A DNA stretch of 64,000 bases from CAZSDP01 sp964605665 (GTDB lineage Bacteria; Planctomycetota; UBA8108; UBA1146). Location of the stretch: positions 82,660-146,659 of the forward strand of contig CAZSDP010000009.1 in the NCBI GenBank assembly GCA_964605665.1. Direction: 5' to 3'. Numbering within the stretch: the stretch's first letter is position 1; each line of letters starts with the position of its first letter. Under the pieces are notes generated by a model. The model worked only from the letters and a program-made list of their open reading frames with translations, ran no database searches and was not told the origin of the DNA. Below, one piece after another: positions 54,441 to 63,702 of the stretch. The translations under genes and the position numbers were made by a program.

Positions 54441-54609
54441 CGGTGCTCCTCTCGAGCGCCCCCGCCGAAACGGGCTACCTCTCGGTCATCGGCCAATCTG
54501 GGCCGGAGGTTGTGAGAAATCCCGTCGGGGGCATCATACATCGAAATGCGCGGGGGAACGTCCCGTTCAACAACCTCGCACCGACCGCCGAAATCGGTAG
54601 GAGATCACG

Positions 54610-55344
54610 ATGAGTCCGAATCCGCACTCAGCACCGAACGATAGCGATACGCCGCGGGGAGCGGTGGTTCTGTTCAGCGGAGGGCTCGACTCCTCCACCG
54701 TCCTCGCCATCGCCCTCGCCGAAGGCTTCCAAACCCTTCCGATCACCTTTCTCTACGGTCAAAACCACGAAATCGAGGTTTCGGCAGCAAAGCAGGTGGC
54801 GGCGTCCCTCGGGGCGGATCCACCCCTCACGCTCGAGCTTCCTTTCGCCAAAATCGGCGGCTCTGCCCTCCTCGGAGAGGGTGAAATCCCCGCTGAACCA
54901 CCGGGCGGTGCCGGAAGTGGCGAAATTCCCTCCACCTATGTCCCCGCGCGAAATCTGACCTTCCTCTCCATCGCCACCGCGGTCGCCGAAGCGCGTGGCT
55001 GGCGTGATCTCTTCCTGGGGGTCAATGCCCTCGACTACTCTGGATATCCCGACTGTCGCCCCGAGTTCATCGAGGCATTCACTCGAGCCGCGGAGCGAGG
55101 GACACGCGATGGAGTCACCTCCGATCAACCCTACTGGCGAATCCACACCCCACTGATCTCCCTCACCAAAGCAGAAATCATCGCCCGCGGTCATGAGCTC
55201 GACCTCGACTACTCCCTGACCGTTTCGTGCTACGACCCTGATCGTGAGGGCGCCGCGTGTGGTCGCTGCGAGTCCTGTGGCCTTCGAAAGCGAGGTTTTG
55301 CCGAGGCGGGGATCGCAGATCAGACGCGTTACCAGCAGAAATGA
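54610..55344 (+). CDS. queC: 7-cyano-7-deazaguanine synthase
   Basis: 244 residues. It converts CDG to preQ0, the queuosine precursor, with ATP. PP-loop SGGLDSSTVLAIAL near residues 24-37. The zinc-binding Cys set in CYDPDREGAACGRCESCG (C-x8-C-x2-C-x2-C) is intact near the end, and NHEIEVSAAK and VPARNLTFLSIA are family blocks. The gene is divergent from the glycosyltransferase; I looked for a preQ1-type leader in the 169-base gap and saw none. The other queuosine genes are not in the window. Confidence 0.96.
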   Translation: MSPNPHSAPNDSDTPRGAVVLFSGGLDSSTVLAIALAEGFQTLPITFLYGQNHEIEVSAAKQVAASLGADPPLTLELPFAKIGGSALLGEGEIPAEPPGGAGSGEIPSTYVPARNLTFLSIATAVAEARGWRDLFLGVNALDYSGYPDCRPEFIEAFTRAAERGTRDGVTSDQPYWRIHTPLISLTKAEIIARGHELDLDYSLTVSCYDPDREGAACGRCESCGLRKRGFAEAGIADQTRYQQK

Positions 55345-55501
55345 CCAGATACGGGGAACTCGCCCTACGATCTCAGCCGCCGACGGCCGATAAGAACTCC
55401 AGGAAGGCTCAGCGCGATCCCTCGAGCAGATCGAAGAGGATCGATCCCCAGCCCGCTCAGCAATACCTAGAGCCGGTCAGCGCAAAGAGAGAGTAGGTCT
55501 A

Positions 55502-56482
55502 ATGGCTTCGCGGATCATGGTCACTGGCGGTGCAGGCTTTATCGGGAGCCATCTCTGCGACCGACTCCTCGCCAGAGGCGACGAAGTGGTCGCTCTCGAC
55601 AACCTCGACGACTACTACGATCCAGCGATCAAGCTCCGTAACCTCCAGCAAGCTCGAGATCACCAGTCCTTTACCTTCGTTGAAGGTGACATTCGAGACG
55701 CAGCTCTCCTCACGAAGCTCGGGAAAACTCACAACTTCGACGCGATCGTCCACCTCGCCGCGCGCGCTGGGGTGCGACCCTCGATCGAGCAACCAACCCT
55801 CTACAATGATGTCAATCTCGTCGGCACCAGTCGGTTGTTGGAATTCAGTCAATCACACTCGATCGATCACTTCGTCTTTGCCAGCTCATCGTCGGTCTAT
55901 GGTGAGCGTACTCAGACACCATTCCGCGAAACCGACCGTGTCGATCACCCAGTGAGCCCCTATGCCGCGACAAAAAAGGGTGGAGAGTTACTCTGCCATA
56001 CGTTCCATCACTTGTTCGATCTCAACGTCGCTTGCTTACGATTCTTCACCGTCTACGGCCCTCGCCAGCGGCCAGAGATGGCGATTCACCGATTCACTCG
56101 CATGATCGACGCGGGAGAAGCGATTCCGGTATTTGGAGATGGAACTTCCCAACGTGACTACACCTATATCGATGACATCGTGGATGGGGTGATCGCTGCT
56201 CTCGACCGCAATCGAGGGTATCGGGTTTTCAATCTAGGGAATCACCGGATGGTGACGTTGTCAGAGCTCGTTGAAACGATCGGCTCAGCTCTGGGCCGGA
56301 ACCCTGAAATCGATCGGCAACCGAACCAGCCTGGTGATGTCTCCATCACCTGCGCAGACATTTCTCGCGCTCAAGAGGAGCTCGGCTACCAACCGAGCAC
56401 CCCGATCGAAGAGGGTGTTCGAAAGTTCGTCGATTGGTACCAGCAAGAGTCGATTCCCTCGGGAAGCTCGAACTCCGACTGA
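55502..56482 (+). CDS. NAD-dependent epimerase, likely UDP-glucuronate 4-epimerase type
   Basis: 326 residues. Rossmann motif TGGAGFIGSHLCDRL, then ALDNLDDYYDPAIKLRNL, a sequence typical of UDP-glucuronate/UDP-glucose 4-epimerases. The catalytic Ser-Ser/Tyr-x3-Lys set is seen in FASSSSVYG and SPYAATKKGGE, and the binding stretch VYGPRQRPEMAIHRFTRMI is as in the GAE group. Product is probably UDP-galacturonate or a relative used in surface glycans. It precedes the aminotransferase gene by 265 bases. Confidence 0.88.
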   Translation: MASRIMVTGGAGFIGSHLCDRLLARGDEVVALDNLDDYYDPAIKLRNLQQARDHQSFTFVEGDIRDAALLTKLGKTHNFDAIVHLAARAGVRPSIEQPTLYNDVNLVGTSRLLEFSQSHSIDHFVFASSSSVYGERTQTPFRETDRVDHPVSPYAATKKGGELLCHTFHHLFDLNVACLRFFTVYGPRQRPEMAIHRFTRMIDAGEAIPVFGDGTSQRDYTYIDDIVDGVIAALDRNRGYRVFNLGNHRMVTLSELVETIGSALGRNPEIDRQPNQPGDVSITCADISRAQEELGYQPSTPIEEGVRKFVDWYQQESIPSGSSNSD

Positions 56483-56747
56483 CCACAAAAGATCGAAGGT
56501 CCCGCTCCTGAAGCTGGCGATCCTCGATCACTTCGCCGACGCTCCCTCTCCGCCGCTCTCGAATCAACACCTCTCCCCTCGAGGGTGTTGATCGATCTGG
56601 AGTACCCCGCTTCTTTCTCAGCGATCGGGTCCCCCCACACCTTCCTTTTGGCTACACTTTTTGCCGCACAGACTCGCTGGAGGACTCCCTCCCGCGAGGT
56701 TGAGTCAGGACGTGGAATCAGAGAGTTGAACGCCGAGAGGACACACC

Positions 56748-57878
56748 TTGAAACCTATTCCGATGGTCGCAGTCGGTCCCGACGACGAGGCAGAACGATC
56801 CGCTTGGCTGGCAGCACTCGCCGAAGCGATCGATGAACGGTCTTTTTGCCTCGGGCCGGCGGTCGATCGATTTGAAAGTCGTTGCCGTGAGATACTCACC
56901 GTCCCTCACGCGATCGGAATGAACTCCGGTACCGATGCGATCCGGCTCGGTTTGCAGGCGGTCGGAGTCGGCCCCGGCGATGAGGTGATCGCTCCTGCGT
57001 TCAGCTTCTTCTCGACCGCTAGTTCGATCGCGCACTTGGGAGCGATACCACGCTTCGTCGATGTCGATCGAAACAGCGGACTGATCGACATCGCCGCTGC
57101 CATCGATCTCTTCGGCCCGAAAACGAAGGCGATCATCCCGGTCCACCTCTATGGACAAGGCGCCCCGCTGGAAGAACTCATCCCGGCGGCAAAATCAGCG
57201 GGAGTTGCGGTGGTCGAAGATGCGGCGCAGAGCTTTGGAGTTCGCTACCGGGGAGAAGCACTCGGCACGATCGGAGACGCGGGCGCGTTCAGCTTCTACC
57301 CCACCAAGAACCTCGGCGCCGCTGGAGATGCGGGGCTCGCCGTCACCCGAAGTGATCAGGTGGCGGAGCGTTTACGTTCTCTGCGTGTTCATGGTGACGC
57401 GGGAGGGTATCAGCATCTCAACCTCGGCTGGAATGCGCGGATGGATGGTTTCCAAGGAGCGGTCCTCTCCGTCAAACTCGATCGCCTCGAACAGATCCAA
57501 TCGGCGAGAACGCGCAACGTCGAGTCCTACCACCAAGCGCTCGAAGCGAACGGGCTCCTCGATCGCCTCCGCCCCCTGGCGAGAACGCCAGGTTCCGAGC
57601 ATGGTTGGCATCAGTTTATCGTGAGAACCGACCGACGAGAAAAGGTACGAGAAGCCCTGAACGCCGCACAGATCGGCTGCGGGCTGTACTACCCCGGCAT
57701 CCTGCCAACTCAGCCAGCGTTTGGCGAATACTCGCACGATCCGGTCTCCGCGCGAGAAGCGTTTCCAGGGGCTTCAGAACTCGCGGACACCGCGCTGGCT
57801 CTCCCCGTTCACCACCGACTTCAACCAGAAGACCCAGCCAGAGTCGTCGAGGTGTTGGCAAAAGCGCTCTCTGATTGA
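56748..57878 (+). CDS. DegT/DnrJ/EryC1-type PLP aminotransferase
   Basis: 376 residues. PLP-dependent sugar aminotransferase fold. The Lys that binds PLP lies in FYPTKNLGAAGDAG. The family blocks NSGTDAIRLGL, FVDVDRNSGLID and IPVHLYGQGAP are present. It would add an amino group to a keto-sugar nucleotide. The neighbouring epimerase and glycosyltransferases place it in surface-polysaccharide synthesis. Exact substrate unknown. It converges with the heptose-kinase gene. Confidence 0.92.
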   Translation: MKPIPMVAVGPDDEAERSAWLAALAEAIDERSFCLGPAVDRFESRCREILTVPHAIGMNSGTDAIRLGLQAVGVGPGDEVIAPAFSFFSTASSIAHLGAIPRFVDVDRNSGLIDIAAAIDLFGPKTKAIIPVHLYGQGAPLEELIPAAKSAGVAVVEDAAQSFGVRYRGEALGTIGDAGAFSFYPTKNLGAAGDAGLAVTRSDQVAERLRSLRVHGDAGGYQHLNLGWNARMDGFQGAVLSVKLDRLEQIQSARTRNVESYHQALEANGLLDRLRPLARTPGSEHGWHQFIVRTDRREKVREALNAAQIGCGLYYPGILPTQPAFGEYSHDPVSAREAFPGASELADTALALPVHHRLQPEDPARVVEVLAKALSD

Positions 57879-57908
57879 TCGAGAATCGGCTCCGCAGAAG
57901 CGACGCGA

Positions 57909-58940
57909 TCAATGCAAGGCGGCGCGGAGTTCTTCCGGAGTCACGGTCGCGGCCCCACGCTTCATCACCGATAGACCAGAAGCGACATTTGCTAATCGAC
58001 ATGCGATCGGAAGAGTTGCCCCGGCGGCCAAAGCGAGAGTCAATACACTGGCGACCGTGTCTCCTGCTCCACTGACGTCGACGATATCGCTCGAGCCGTG
58101 AATCGGAATCTCCAACGGATCGATCCCATCTTCCAGCAGCAGCATCCCGCGATTTCCTCGAGTCACGAGAAGAGCTTCCCCCGCGAGCTGTTGTTGCAGT
58201 TCACGAGAGGCAGTGACAAGCTCCACCTCTGTGGGGGAATCGAGACCCACCGCTTCGCAAAACTCCGATTCATTCGGAGTCACCACTGTGAAACCTCGAA
58301 ACTCTGGCAGCCGATAGCGGGAGTCCGCAATCGTCGGCACTCCACCACTCTCTCGTGACTGACGAGTGCGCGCTCGCACCCATTCAATCGCCTCGGGAGT
58401 CGCCGCGGCATATCCGTAATCAGAGACGACCCAAGCATCGACATCCGATCCAAACTCTTCGAGAGTTTCGATGAGCGCCTGAGTTTCGGAAGCAGTCGGA
58501 AGCCGATTCGGTTCTCGATCGACTCGTACAACTTGCTGTTTCACCGTATGGACATCCCCCGCCAAGAGACGGGTCTTCGCGACGGTTCGGTAATTCTCCA
58601 ACACCCGAATCCCGCGAGCGTCTACTCCGCCAGCAGCGAGTTGCCCCAGCAGTCGATCGCCGACCAGATCATCGCCCACCACCCCGACCGGCATCACTGT
58701 GGCACCGAGATCTCGCAAGTTGGCAATCGTGTTCGCAGCTCCCCCGGGAATCAGCTCTTCTTCCTCTTCGCGAATGATCATCACCGGGGCCTCACGGGAA
58801 AGACGGACCGGTTGCCCATAGAGGTAGAGATCCGCGATCAAATCCCCCAAGACGCCGATCCGAAGGTCAGAGAACCGATCGATCAACGGCTGAGCAACAT
58901 CTCGCAGCATGGCAAAGGACTCAGAAATCGGCTCCGTCAT
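57909..58940 (-). CDS. rfaE1: D-glycero-beta-D-manno-heptose-7-phosphate kinase-like (RfaE1/HldE kinase domain)
   Basis: 343 residues, PfkB family. The heptose-kinase blocks SREAPVMI, IPGGAANTIANLRDLGA, VVTPNESEF and the ATP/anion-hole motif VDVSGAGDTVASVL are present. The length matches a stand-alone kinase without the adenylyltransferase half of bifunctional HldE. It provides ADP-heptose precursors for LPS core. It is in the same orientation as the MsbA-like exporter, 28 bases downstream of it. Confidence 0.85.
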   Translation of the reverse strand: MTEPISESFAMLRDVAQPLIDRFSDLRIGVLGDLIADLYLYGQPVRLSREAPVMIIREEEEELIPGGAANTIANLRDLGATVMPVGVVGDDLVGDRLLGQLAAGGVDARGIRVLENYRTVAKTRLLAGDVHTVKQQVVRVDREPNRLPTASETQALIETLEEFGSDVDAWVVSDYGYAAATPEAIEWVRARTRQSRESGGVPTIADSRYRLPEFRGFTVVTPNESEFCEAVGLDSPTEVELVTASRELQQQLAGEALLVTRGNRGMLLLEDGIDPLEIPIHGSSDIVDVSGAGDTVASVLTLALAAGATLPIACRLANVASGLSVMKRGAATVTPEELRAALH

Positions 58941-58968
58941 TTGGCTCCTTCCCTTCCCTCCGAGATTC

Positions 58969-61167
58969 TCACCGCTCCACCGGCTCCACGCGAGTCACCG
59001 CTCCAGATTCTCGGTCATCTTCCCCGACCTCTTCCTGGAACTCCTGCAGTCTCAGAAGCCGCGCATAGGCGCCATCTCGCTCGACCAATTCCTCATGGGT
59101 GCCACTCTCGACCACCTGCCCACTCTCCAGGACCAAGATACGATCTGCGTGCTGGATCGTGGAGAGTCGGTGTGCGATCACAAAAGTGGTCCGCCCCTCG
59201 AGCAGGTTGTCGAGCGCCTTCTGCACCTGTCGTTCACTCTCAGTATCGAGAGCGCTCGTCGCCTCGTCGAGAATGAGGATCGGCGCATTTTTGAGGATCG
59301 CTCTCGCGATCGTGATCCGCTGCCTCTGCCCCCCGGAGACCTTCAGTCCACGGTCCCCGATGACGGTATCGAAACCCGCGGGCATCGCTTCGATCTCTTC
59401 CGCGATCGCTGCCGCCTCAGTGGCCGCCTGCAGCTCCGCGTCGGTCGCGGTCGGTCTTCCGTGTCTGATATTCTCACCGATGCTCGTGTGGAAGAGGAAC
59501 GGGTCCTGGCCAACGATAGCGATCTGCTGCAGAAGCGATGCTCGATCCCCCTCACGTAGATCACGGCCGTCAAGCTCGATCTTTCCCGACACCGGATCAT
59601 GGAAGCGCGCCAGAAGGTCGAGGAGAGTCGACTTACCCGCACCGCTGGGACCCACCAGAGCAATCGTCTCCCCGCGCTGCACCGTGAAGTTGATCTCCCG
59701 AAGAACCCATGGTTCGTTCGGGTGAAAGCGAAACGACACTCGATCGAAAGTGATCTTGTCGGACAACACCGGAAAGGCCTGCGCATCGGGAGGGTCGCTC
59801 ACCGACGTCTGTTCTTCGAGAAGATCGACGATCCGCTCAGCTCCGGCAGAAGACTCTTGCACCGTATTGTAGATCCGCGTCATCGCTTTCAGGGGCTGAT
59901 AGAGGCCTGTGATTCCGCCGAGGAACATCGCGAAGTCACCGAGCGGAATCACCAGCAATTGCCGCGTGATCAGCCAGCCTCCGAAGAGGATCGCCGCCGC
60001 AGCCATCAAGTTGTAGAGGCCTTCCAAAGCACTCCGAGCGGTCACTTTGGCGCGTACCATTTTCAGGTTCGAGCGAACGAAACCGTCATTGCGTCGGTCG
60101 AATTCAGCCTGCTGGGCCTGCTCCATCCCGAACGCCTTCACCACCCGGATACCGGAGAGGAGCTGCCCCATCGACTCGGTGACTTCGCCGAGTTTCTGGA
60201 GGGAACCACGTCCATGCTTCTTCACTTTTCGCCCCGACCTCAAAATCGGAATGATCAGAAGTGAGAAGAACGGCAACACCATCAAGGTGAGGGTGGGACT
60301 GCCGGCGAAGGCGATGAGAAGCGAGAAGACGATGGTCAGCGGGTGCTGAAGCAAGTCTCCGAAGACATACCGCAGAGAATTCTGGACGGTCCCGACATCG
60401 TTGGTCACTCGCGAAATCATATCGCCAGAGCGTCGACTGCTGAAAAAGTCGAGACTCAAACCAGATAGGTGCCGGAAGATGTCCGCACGCAAAGCAGCAA
60501 CGGTCTGAACCTGAACCCGAAATGCGAGATACAACCGGGCGTAATTTGTCGCTGCGATGATCAACGCCAGGACCATTCCGATCACGCCAATCGTTGCGAG
60601 GAGAGGGAAGATCCCCGCCCCTTCGCCTTGCGAGCGAGAGATCCGAATCGTCGACAGTCCTTGCCATTCGAGGGGCGGTGGTCCCACGAGAGGGTCATTC
60701 ACTCCGAGCACGATCAACTCATCGAAAGGTGCGCCGGTCAGAACCGCGCCAGACTCCGATCTGTAGGAAACCAAGCCGTCTCGATAAACGCTCCGCCACT
60801 GGGAACCTGCCCGGCCACTCTCGACAAAGGTCCCCTCGAGGATCTCCAGAGCATCCGCCTGGTCGGTGGAGACATACTGTCGCGGAATCGAGACATCGAC
60901 CGGTAAATACGGGACGATCGAGTCCTCGAAGAAGCGGGTCGCTTTTCCTTTTTGTGCGGTGGGATCTCCCGGCTTGACCACCCCATCGAGGACGAGCCCA
61001 ACCATCGCGATGCGAAGGCTATTGGCCGCGCCGTATGCTCCCATCAACAGAATCACCACCAAGATCATCCGCCAATGGGGCAAAGAGTAGGCGAGGACTC
61101 GTCCGAGAGCGCGGTAGGAACCGTGTCCGCGATTTGATTCGGTCTGCTCGCGATGGGGCTTGCTCAA
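58969..61167 (-). CDS. MsbA-like ABC exporter with a long insertion after TM1
   Basis: 732 residues, membrane and ATPase in one chain. The TTG start at 61167 overlaps the glycosyltransferase stop by four bases, with AGAGGGG upstream; longer starts run through the other gene. TM1 (about 33-55) and TM2 are separated by about 125 residues, largely hydrophilic, where normal MsbA has about 20. The ATPase is complete: GPSGAGKSTLLD, VSGGQRQRITIARA, ILILDEATSALD and IAHRLS. The intact IAFAGSPTLTLMVLPFF and transmembrane pattern match lipid flippases. It likely exports lipid A-core or a lipid-linked glycan made by its neighbours. Confidence 0.93.
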   Translation of the reverse strand: MSKPHREQTESNRGHGSYRALGRVLAYSLPHWRMILVVILLMGAYGAANSLRIAMVGLVLDGVVKPGDPTAQKGKATRFFEDSIVPYLPVDVSIPRQYVSTDQADALEILEGTFVESGRAGSQWRSVYRDGLVSYRSESGAVLTGAPFDELIVLGVNDPLVGPPPLEWQGLSTIRISRSQGEGAGIFPLLATIGVIGMVLALIIAATNYARLYLAFRVQVQTVAALRADIFRHLSGLSLDFFSSRRSGDMISRVTNDVGTVQNSLRYVFGDLLQHPLTIVFSLLIAFAGSPTLTLMVLPFFSLLIIPILRSGRKVKKHGRGSLQKLGEVTESMGQLLSGIRVVKAFGMEQAQQAEFDRRNDGFVRSNLKMVRAKVTARSALEGLYNLMAAAAILFGGWLITRQLLVIPLGDFAMFLGGITGLYQPLKAMTRIYNTVQESSAGAERIVDLLEEQTSVSDPPDAQAFPVLSDKITFDRVSFRFHPNEPWVLREINFTVQRGETIALVGPSGAGKSTLLDLLARFHDPVSGKIELDGRDLREGDRASLLQQIAIVGQDPFLFHTSIGENIRHGRPTATDAELQAATEAAAIAEEIEAMPAGFDTVIGDRGLKVSGGQRQRITIARAILKNAPILILDEATSALDTESERQVQKALDNLLEGRTTFVIAHRLSTIQHADRILVLESGQVVESGTHEELVERDGAYARLLRLQEFQEEVGEDDRESGAVTRVEPVER

Positions 61168-62015
61168 GTCGCCAACCCCTCTCGCTCTTCCCAAGCTTTC
61201 GCCTGCTCGACGAAGAACTGGAAGGAGTGAAGCACGGCGACGATGAATCCCGCGACACCATCCCGAAAACCGCCCGACCTCACGTAGCGATGCCAGAAGA
61301 CCCGAAAGCTCGCCCATAGCCAAGCCAGCGGCCGCGGGGTCAGCGCTCTCCTCTTCTGAGCCCGGTCGTCATCGACTCGATTGAGCAGGGAGGCCCCTTC
61401 TGAAGTCTGCTGATTGAGCTGGGTCAGAAAGTGCTCGATCTTGGGGTAGGAGAAGTGAACGACAGGTGCAGCCAATTCGCGAACGCTCGAAGGATCTCCT
61501 GCGGTCGTCACCGGCCGATCTCCGAGGGCTGCCCTCGATCCTGCCGGAAACAGGCGAACTTCGCTTTGACGATATCCGCCATGTTCCAGCCACCGTCCAA
61601 AGACGTAGTGGCGGATGGAGACGCGGTAAAGAGAATTTTCATCGGACGACGCCAGCGAGTGCCTCAGTTCGTCTCGGAGCGCGATCGAAACAAACTCATC
61701 GATGCTGAGAAGAAAGACCCAGCCGTCCTCAATCGACGAGACCACTTGATCGCGCTCAGCTTCGAACGTCGTTCCAGTTCGCATCTCGATCACATCGATC
61801 GAGGGTGGACTCTCGACTTTCGACGATGCCACCCACTCGCTGCACTGTTCCTGCAGGGCCTCCCGAAAACGTTGGTCAACGATGATGATGATGCGACCGG
61901 CAAAACTGACCGAATCGAGCCAGAGGTTCACCTGGCCGAATTCGGTCAAGACCGCGGCAACAACCGTGACTGGTGAATTCTCCGAGCGATTGGAGGAGTC
62001 GGACCGAGTGTGAAT
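61164..62015 (-). CDS. GT2-like glycosyltransferase (WaaE/KdtX-type), non-standard start likely
   Basis: Up to 283 residues. The first in-frame standard start is a TTG at 61949, but the frame reads on upstream as SPVTVVAAVLTEFGQVNLWL, which supplies the first beta-strand expected of a GT2 domain. No ATG, GTG or TTG exists there before the stop at 62118. An ATT at 62015 has GGAAGG seven bases before it and is my preferred start. Later come FLLSIDEFVSIALRDEL (in place of the DADE-type motif), VVHFSYPKIEHFL (the GT2 acceptor-histidine region) and a hydrophobic C-terminal segment. It overlaps the exporter start, so it is linked to lipid-glycan transport. Confidence 0.6.
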   Translation of the reverse strand: MHTRSDSSNRSENSPVTVVAAVLTEFGQVNLWLDSVSFAGRIIIIVDQRFREALQEQCSEWVASSKVESPPSIDVIEMRTGTTFEAERDQVVSSIEDGWVFLLSIDEFVSIALRDELRHSLASSDENSLYRVSIRHYVFGRWLEHGGYRQSEVRLFPAGSRAALGDRPVTTAGDPSSVRELAAPVVHFSYPKIEHFLTQLNQQTSEGASLLNRVDDDRAQKRRALTPRPLAWLWASFRVFWHRYVRSGGFRDGVAGFIVAVLHSFQFFVEQAKAWEEREGLAT

Positions 62016-62380
62016 CGATGTGCCTTCCGCTGCTGTTGCCGTAGCTTCGATACAACAACTCAGCTCGAGGGAGAGTCGAGAAGCGACTCCTGTCGTCTCT
62101 CGTGACTTCTCCGCTGTCTATCCAGATCTGCTCCACCGGCAATCGGGGGATGCACTCCCCACAGGTCTGCGACTTCCGCAGCGTCGCTGGAGCTCTCAAC
62201 GGAGCATTGTGGCCGAGTGGCACGGCAGCGACAACGGTCAGCGTCTCGATCCGGCGAGAATAGAGGCCCACGTTAACCCAATGACTGCAACCGGTTACGC
62301 GCTCCGCGTAGACGAAATCGACTTCAGAAGGGAAAATAGAGGTCCCTCTTCTCACCCGTTCTCTAGCTGAAGTCGAACTG
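62016..62380. other. Intergenic region between glycosyltransferase and dockerin-like protein gene
   Basis: No convincing gene, tRNA or repeat seen. A 116-codon frame on the plus strand has no protein features, and a longer minus frame is antisense to the next gene. It should contain two divergent promoters. Confidence 0.4.
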
Positions 62381-63649
62381 GTGCCTTCCATCGAATACGA
62401 CCGCTCTACCTCCTCGAGGCGGATCTTCTCGACCCTGATCGTCGTGACCTTGCTCTCACTTCTCCTCGGAAGTGAGGACGCCAGAGCTACAGACCTCCTC
62501 TGGGCGCCACCAGAGGTTGACGGTGGCTCCGTCGATAGCGCCTCCGCGCTCGAGCAAGCGCTGATCTCTCGCGACCGCGACGTGCATCGCGTCACCTCTT
62601 TGACCGGCCAAGACCTCGCGGAGTACGAGGCGGTCTTTGTCTGCCTCGGTGTCTACCCACACACCCGGCCACTGACTCTATCTGAAGGTCATCAGCTCCT
62701 TCTCTATCTCCAAGGTGGCGGCGCGCTCTTCATCGAAGGAGGCGACATTTGGGGGTACGACATCCTGACGCCCCTCAACACCATCGACGGAATCTCAGCT
62801 TCTGCGGACGGGGGCTCCGATCTCTACACCATCGTTTCAAAGACCCAAATCGACTCCCCCTTCTCCGGACTCTCTGCCGACTACTTCGGAGAAAAGTCCG
62901 CGCTCGATCACATCTATGCCGACGAACCAGGCGCTCGCGCAGTCCTCTCTCATTCGAGCGGCAACTACCATGTGGGCATTCTCCACCATGGAGAGCTCTC
63001 CGGATTCGCGCCGTTCCGCTTGGTGGGGTTCTCCTTTGAGTTTGGAGGATGGGCCGGGGATCACCAGGAACTAGTCGAAGCGATCTTGATCTCCCTGGAA
63101 CTCGAAGCCGGTTGCAACATCCAGCCGCCGACAACTCCGAGGTGCCTGCAAGAAAACCAGGGAGTCTATCTCTCCTGGCAAAACCTCGATGTGTACTCTT
63201 CGATCGAACTCTTCAGGAATGAGCTGTTGATCGCGACCTTACCGTTTCCGACCAGCTCACACTTCGACCCACTCCCAGGCGCGGGGGTTCATGTCTATCA
63301 CTGTCGAGTCAGCAGTGGTCCAGACTGCAGCGCCTCATCAGGGAGCTGCACTGAGGAGATTTCGAGCGCGCCGACATTTCGTCGCGGCGACTTGAATGGG
63401 ACTCTCACTCTCGATGTCTCCGACGTTATCCGGCTCTTACTCGCACTCTTTCAGCCAGGATCAGATCTGCCTTGTCCCGATGCGGGCGATGCGAATGACT
63501 CCGGCAGACTCGAAATCGGCGACGCCTTGACGATGCTGCTTCGTATCTTCGACGGTGGCGCCCCCCTCCCCGCCCCCGGTCTCGAGAATTGTGGTTCCGA
63601 TCCGACGGCGGACAATCTGGAGAATTGCTCGCCCACCTGCACTCCCTAG
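62381..63649 (+). CDS. Secreted dockerin-like protein with the same module as the P-domain protein
   Basis: 422 residues. The signal peptide (STLIVVTLLSLLLGSEDARA) and GTG start are acceptable. Residues about 38-250 form the module shared with the C-terminal part of the 10280 protein: VFVCLGVYPH...LSEGHQLLLYLQGGGALFIEGGDIWGYD and YHVGILHHGELS...VGFSFEFGGWAGD. A fibronectin-like segment follows, then a double dockerin-like repeat (GDLNGTLTLDVSDVIRLLLAL and GDANDSGRLEIGDALTMLLRI) at about 330-400. The C-terminus GSDPTADNLENCSP matches that of the P-domain protein. Function unknown; a surface protein. Confidence 0.8.
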   Translation: MPSIEYDRSTSSRRIFSTLIVVTLLSLLLGSEDARATDLLWAPPEVDGGSVDSASALEQALISRDRDVHRVTSLTGQDLAEYEAVFVCLGVYPHTRPLTLSEGHQLLLYLQGGGALFIEGGDIWGYDILTPLNTIDGISASADGGSDLYTIVSKTQIDSPFSGLSADYFGEKSALDHIYADEPGARAVLSHSSGNYHVGILHHGELSGFAPFRLVGFSFEFGGWAGDHQELVEAILISLELEAGCNIQPPTTPRCLQENQGVYLSWQNLDVYSSIELFRNELLIATLPFPTSSHFDPLPGAGVHVYHCRVSSGPDCSASSGSCTEEISSAPTFRRGDLNGTLTLDVSDVIRLLLALFQPGSDLPCPDAGDANDSGRLEIGDALTMLLRIFDGGAPLPAPGLENCGSDPTADNLENCSPTCTP

Positions 63650-63702
63650 GTGTAGGAACCACCGCATATTGCGATCAAAACCGAGCCAAATTCTCGCCAT
63701 AT

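Noticed and set aside
54441..54609. PreQ1-type riboswitch before queC
   Set aside because: I could not find the short pseudoknot pattern or an A-rich tail overlapping the ribosome site.
62020..62370. 116-codon plus-strand frame between the glycosyltransferase and the dockerin-like gene
   Set aside because: No hydrophobic core or family motif, and it overlaps the upstream part of the glycosyltransferase frame.
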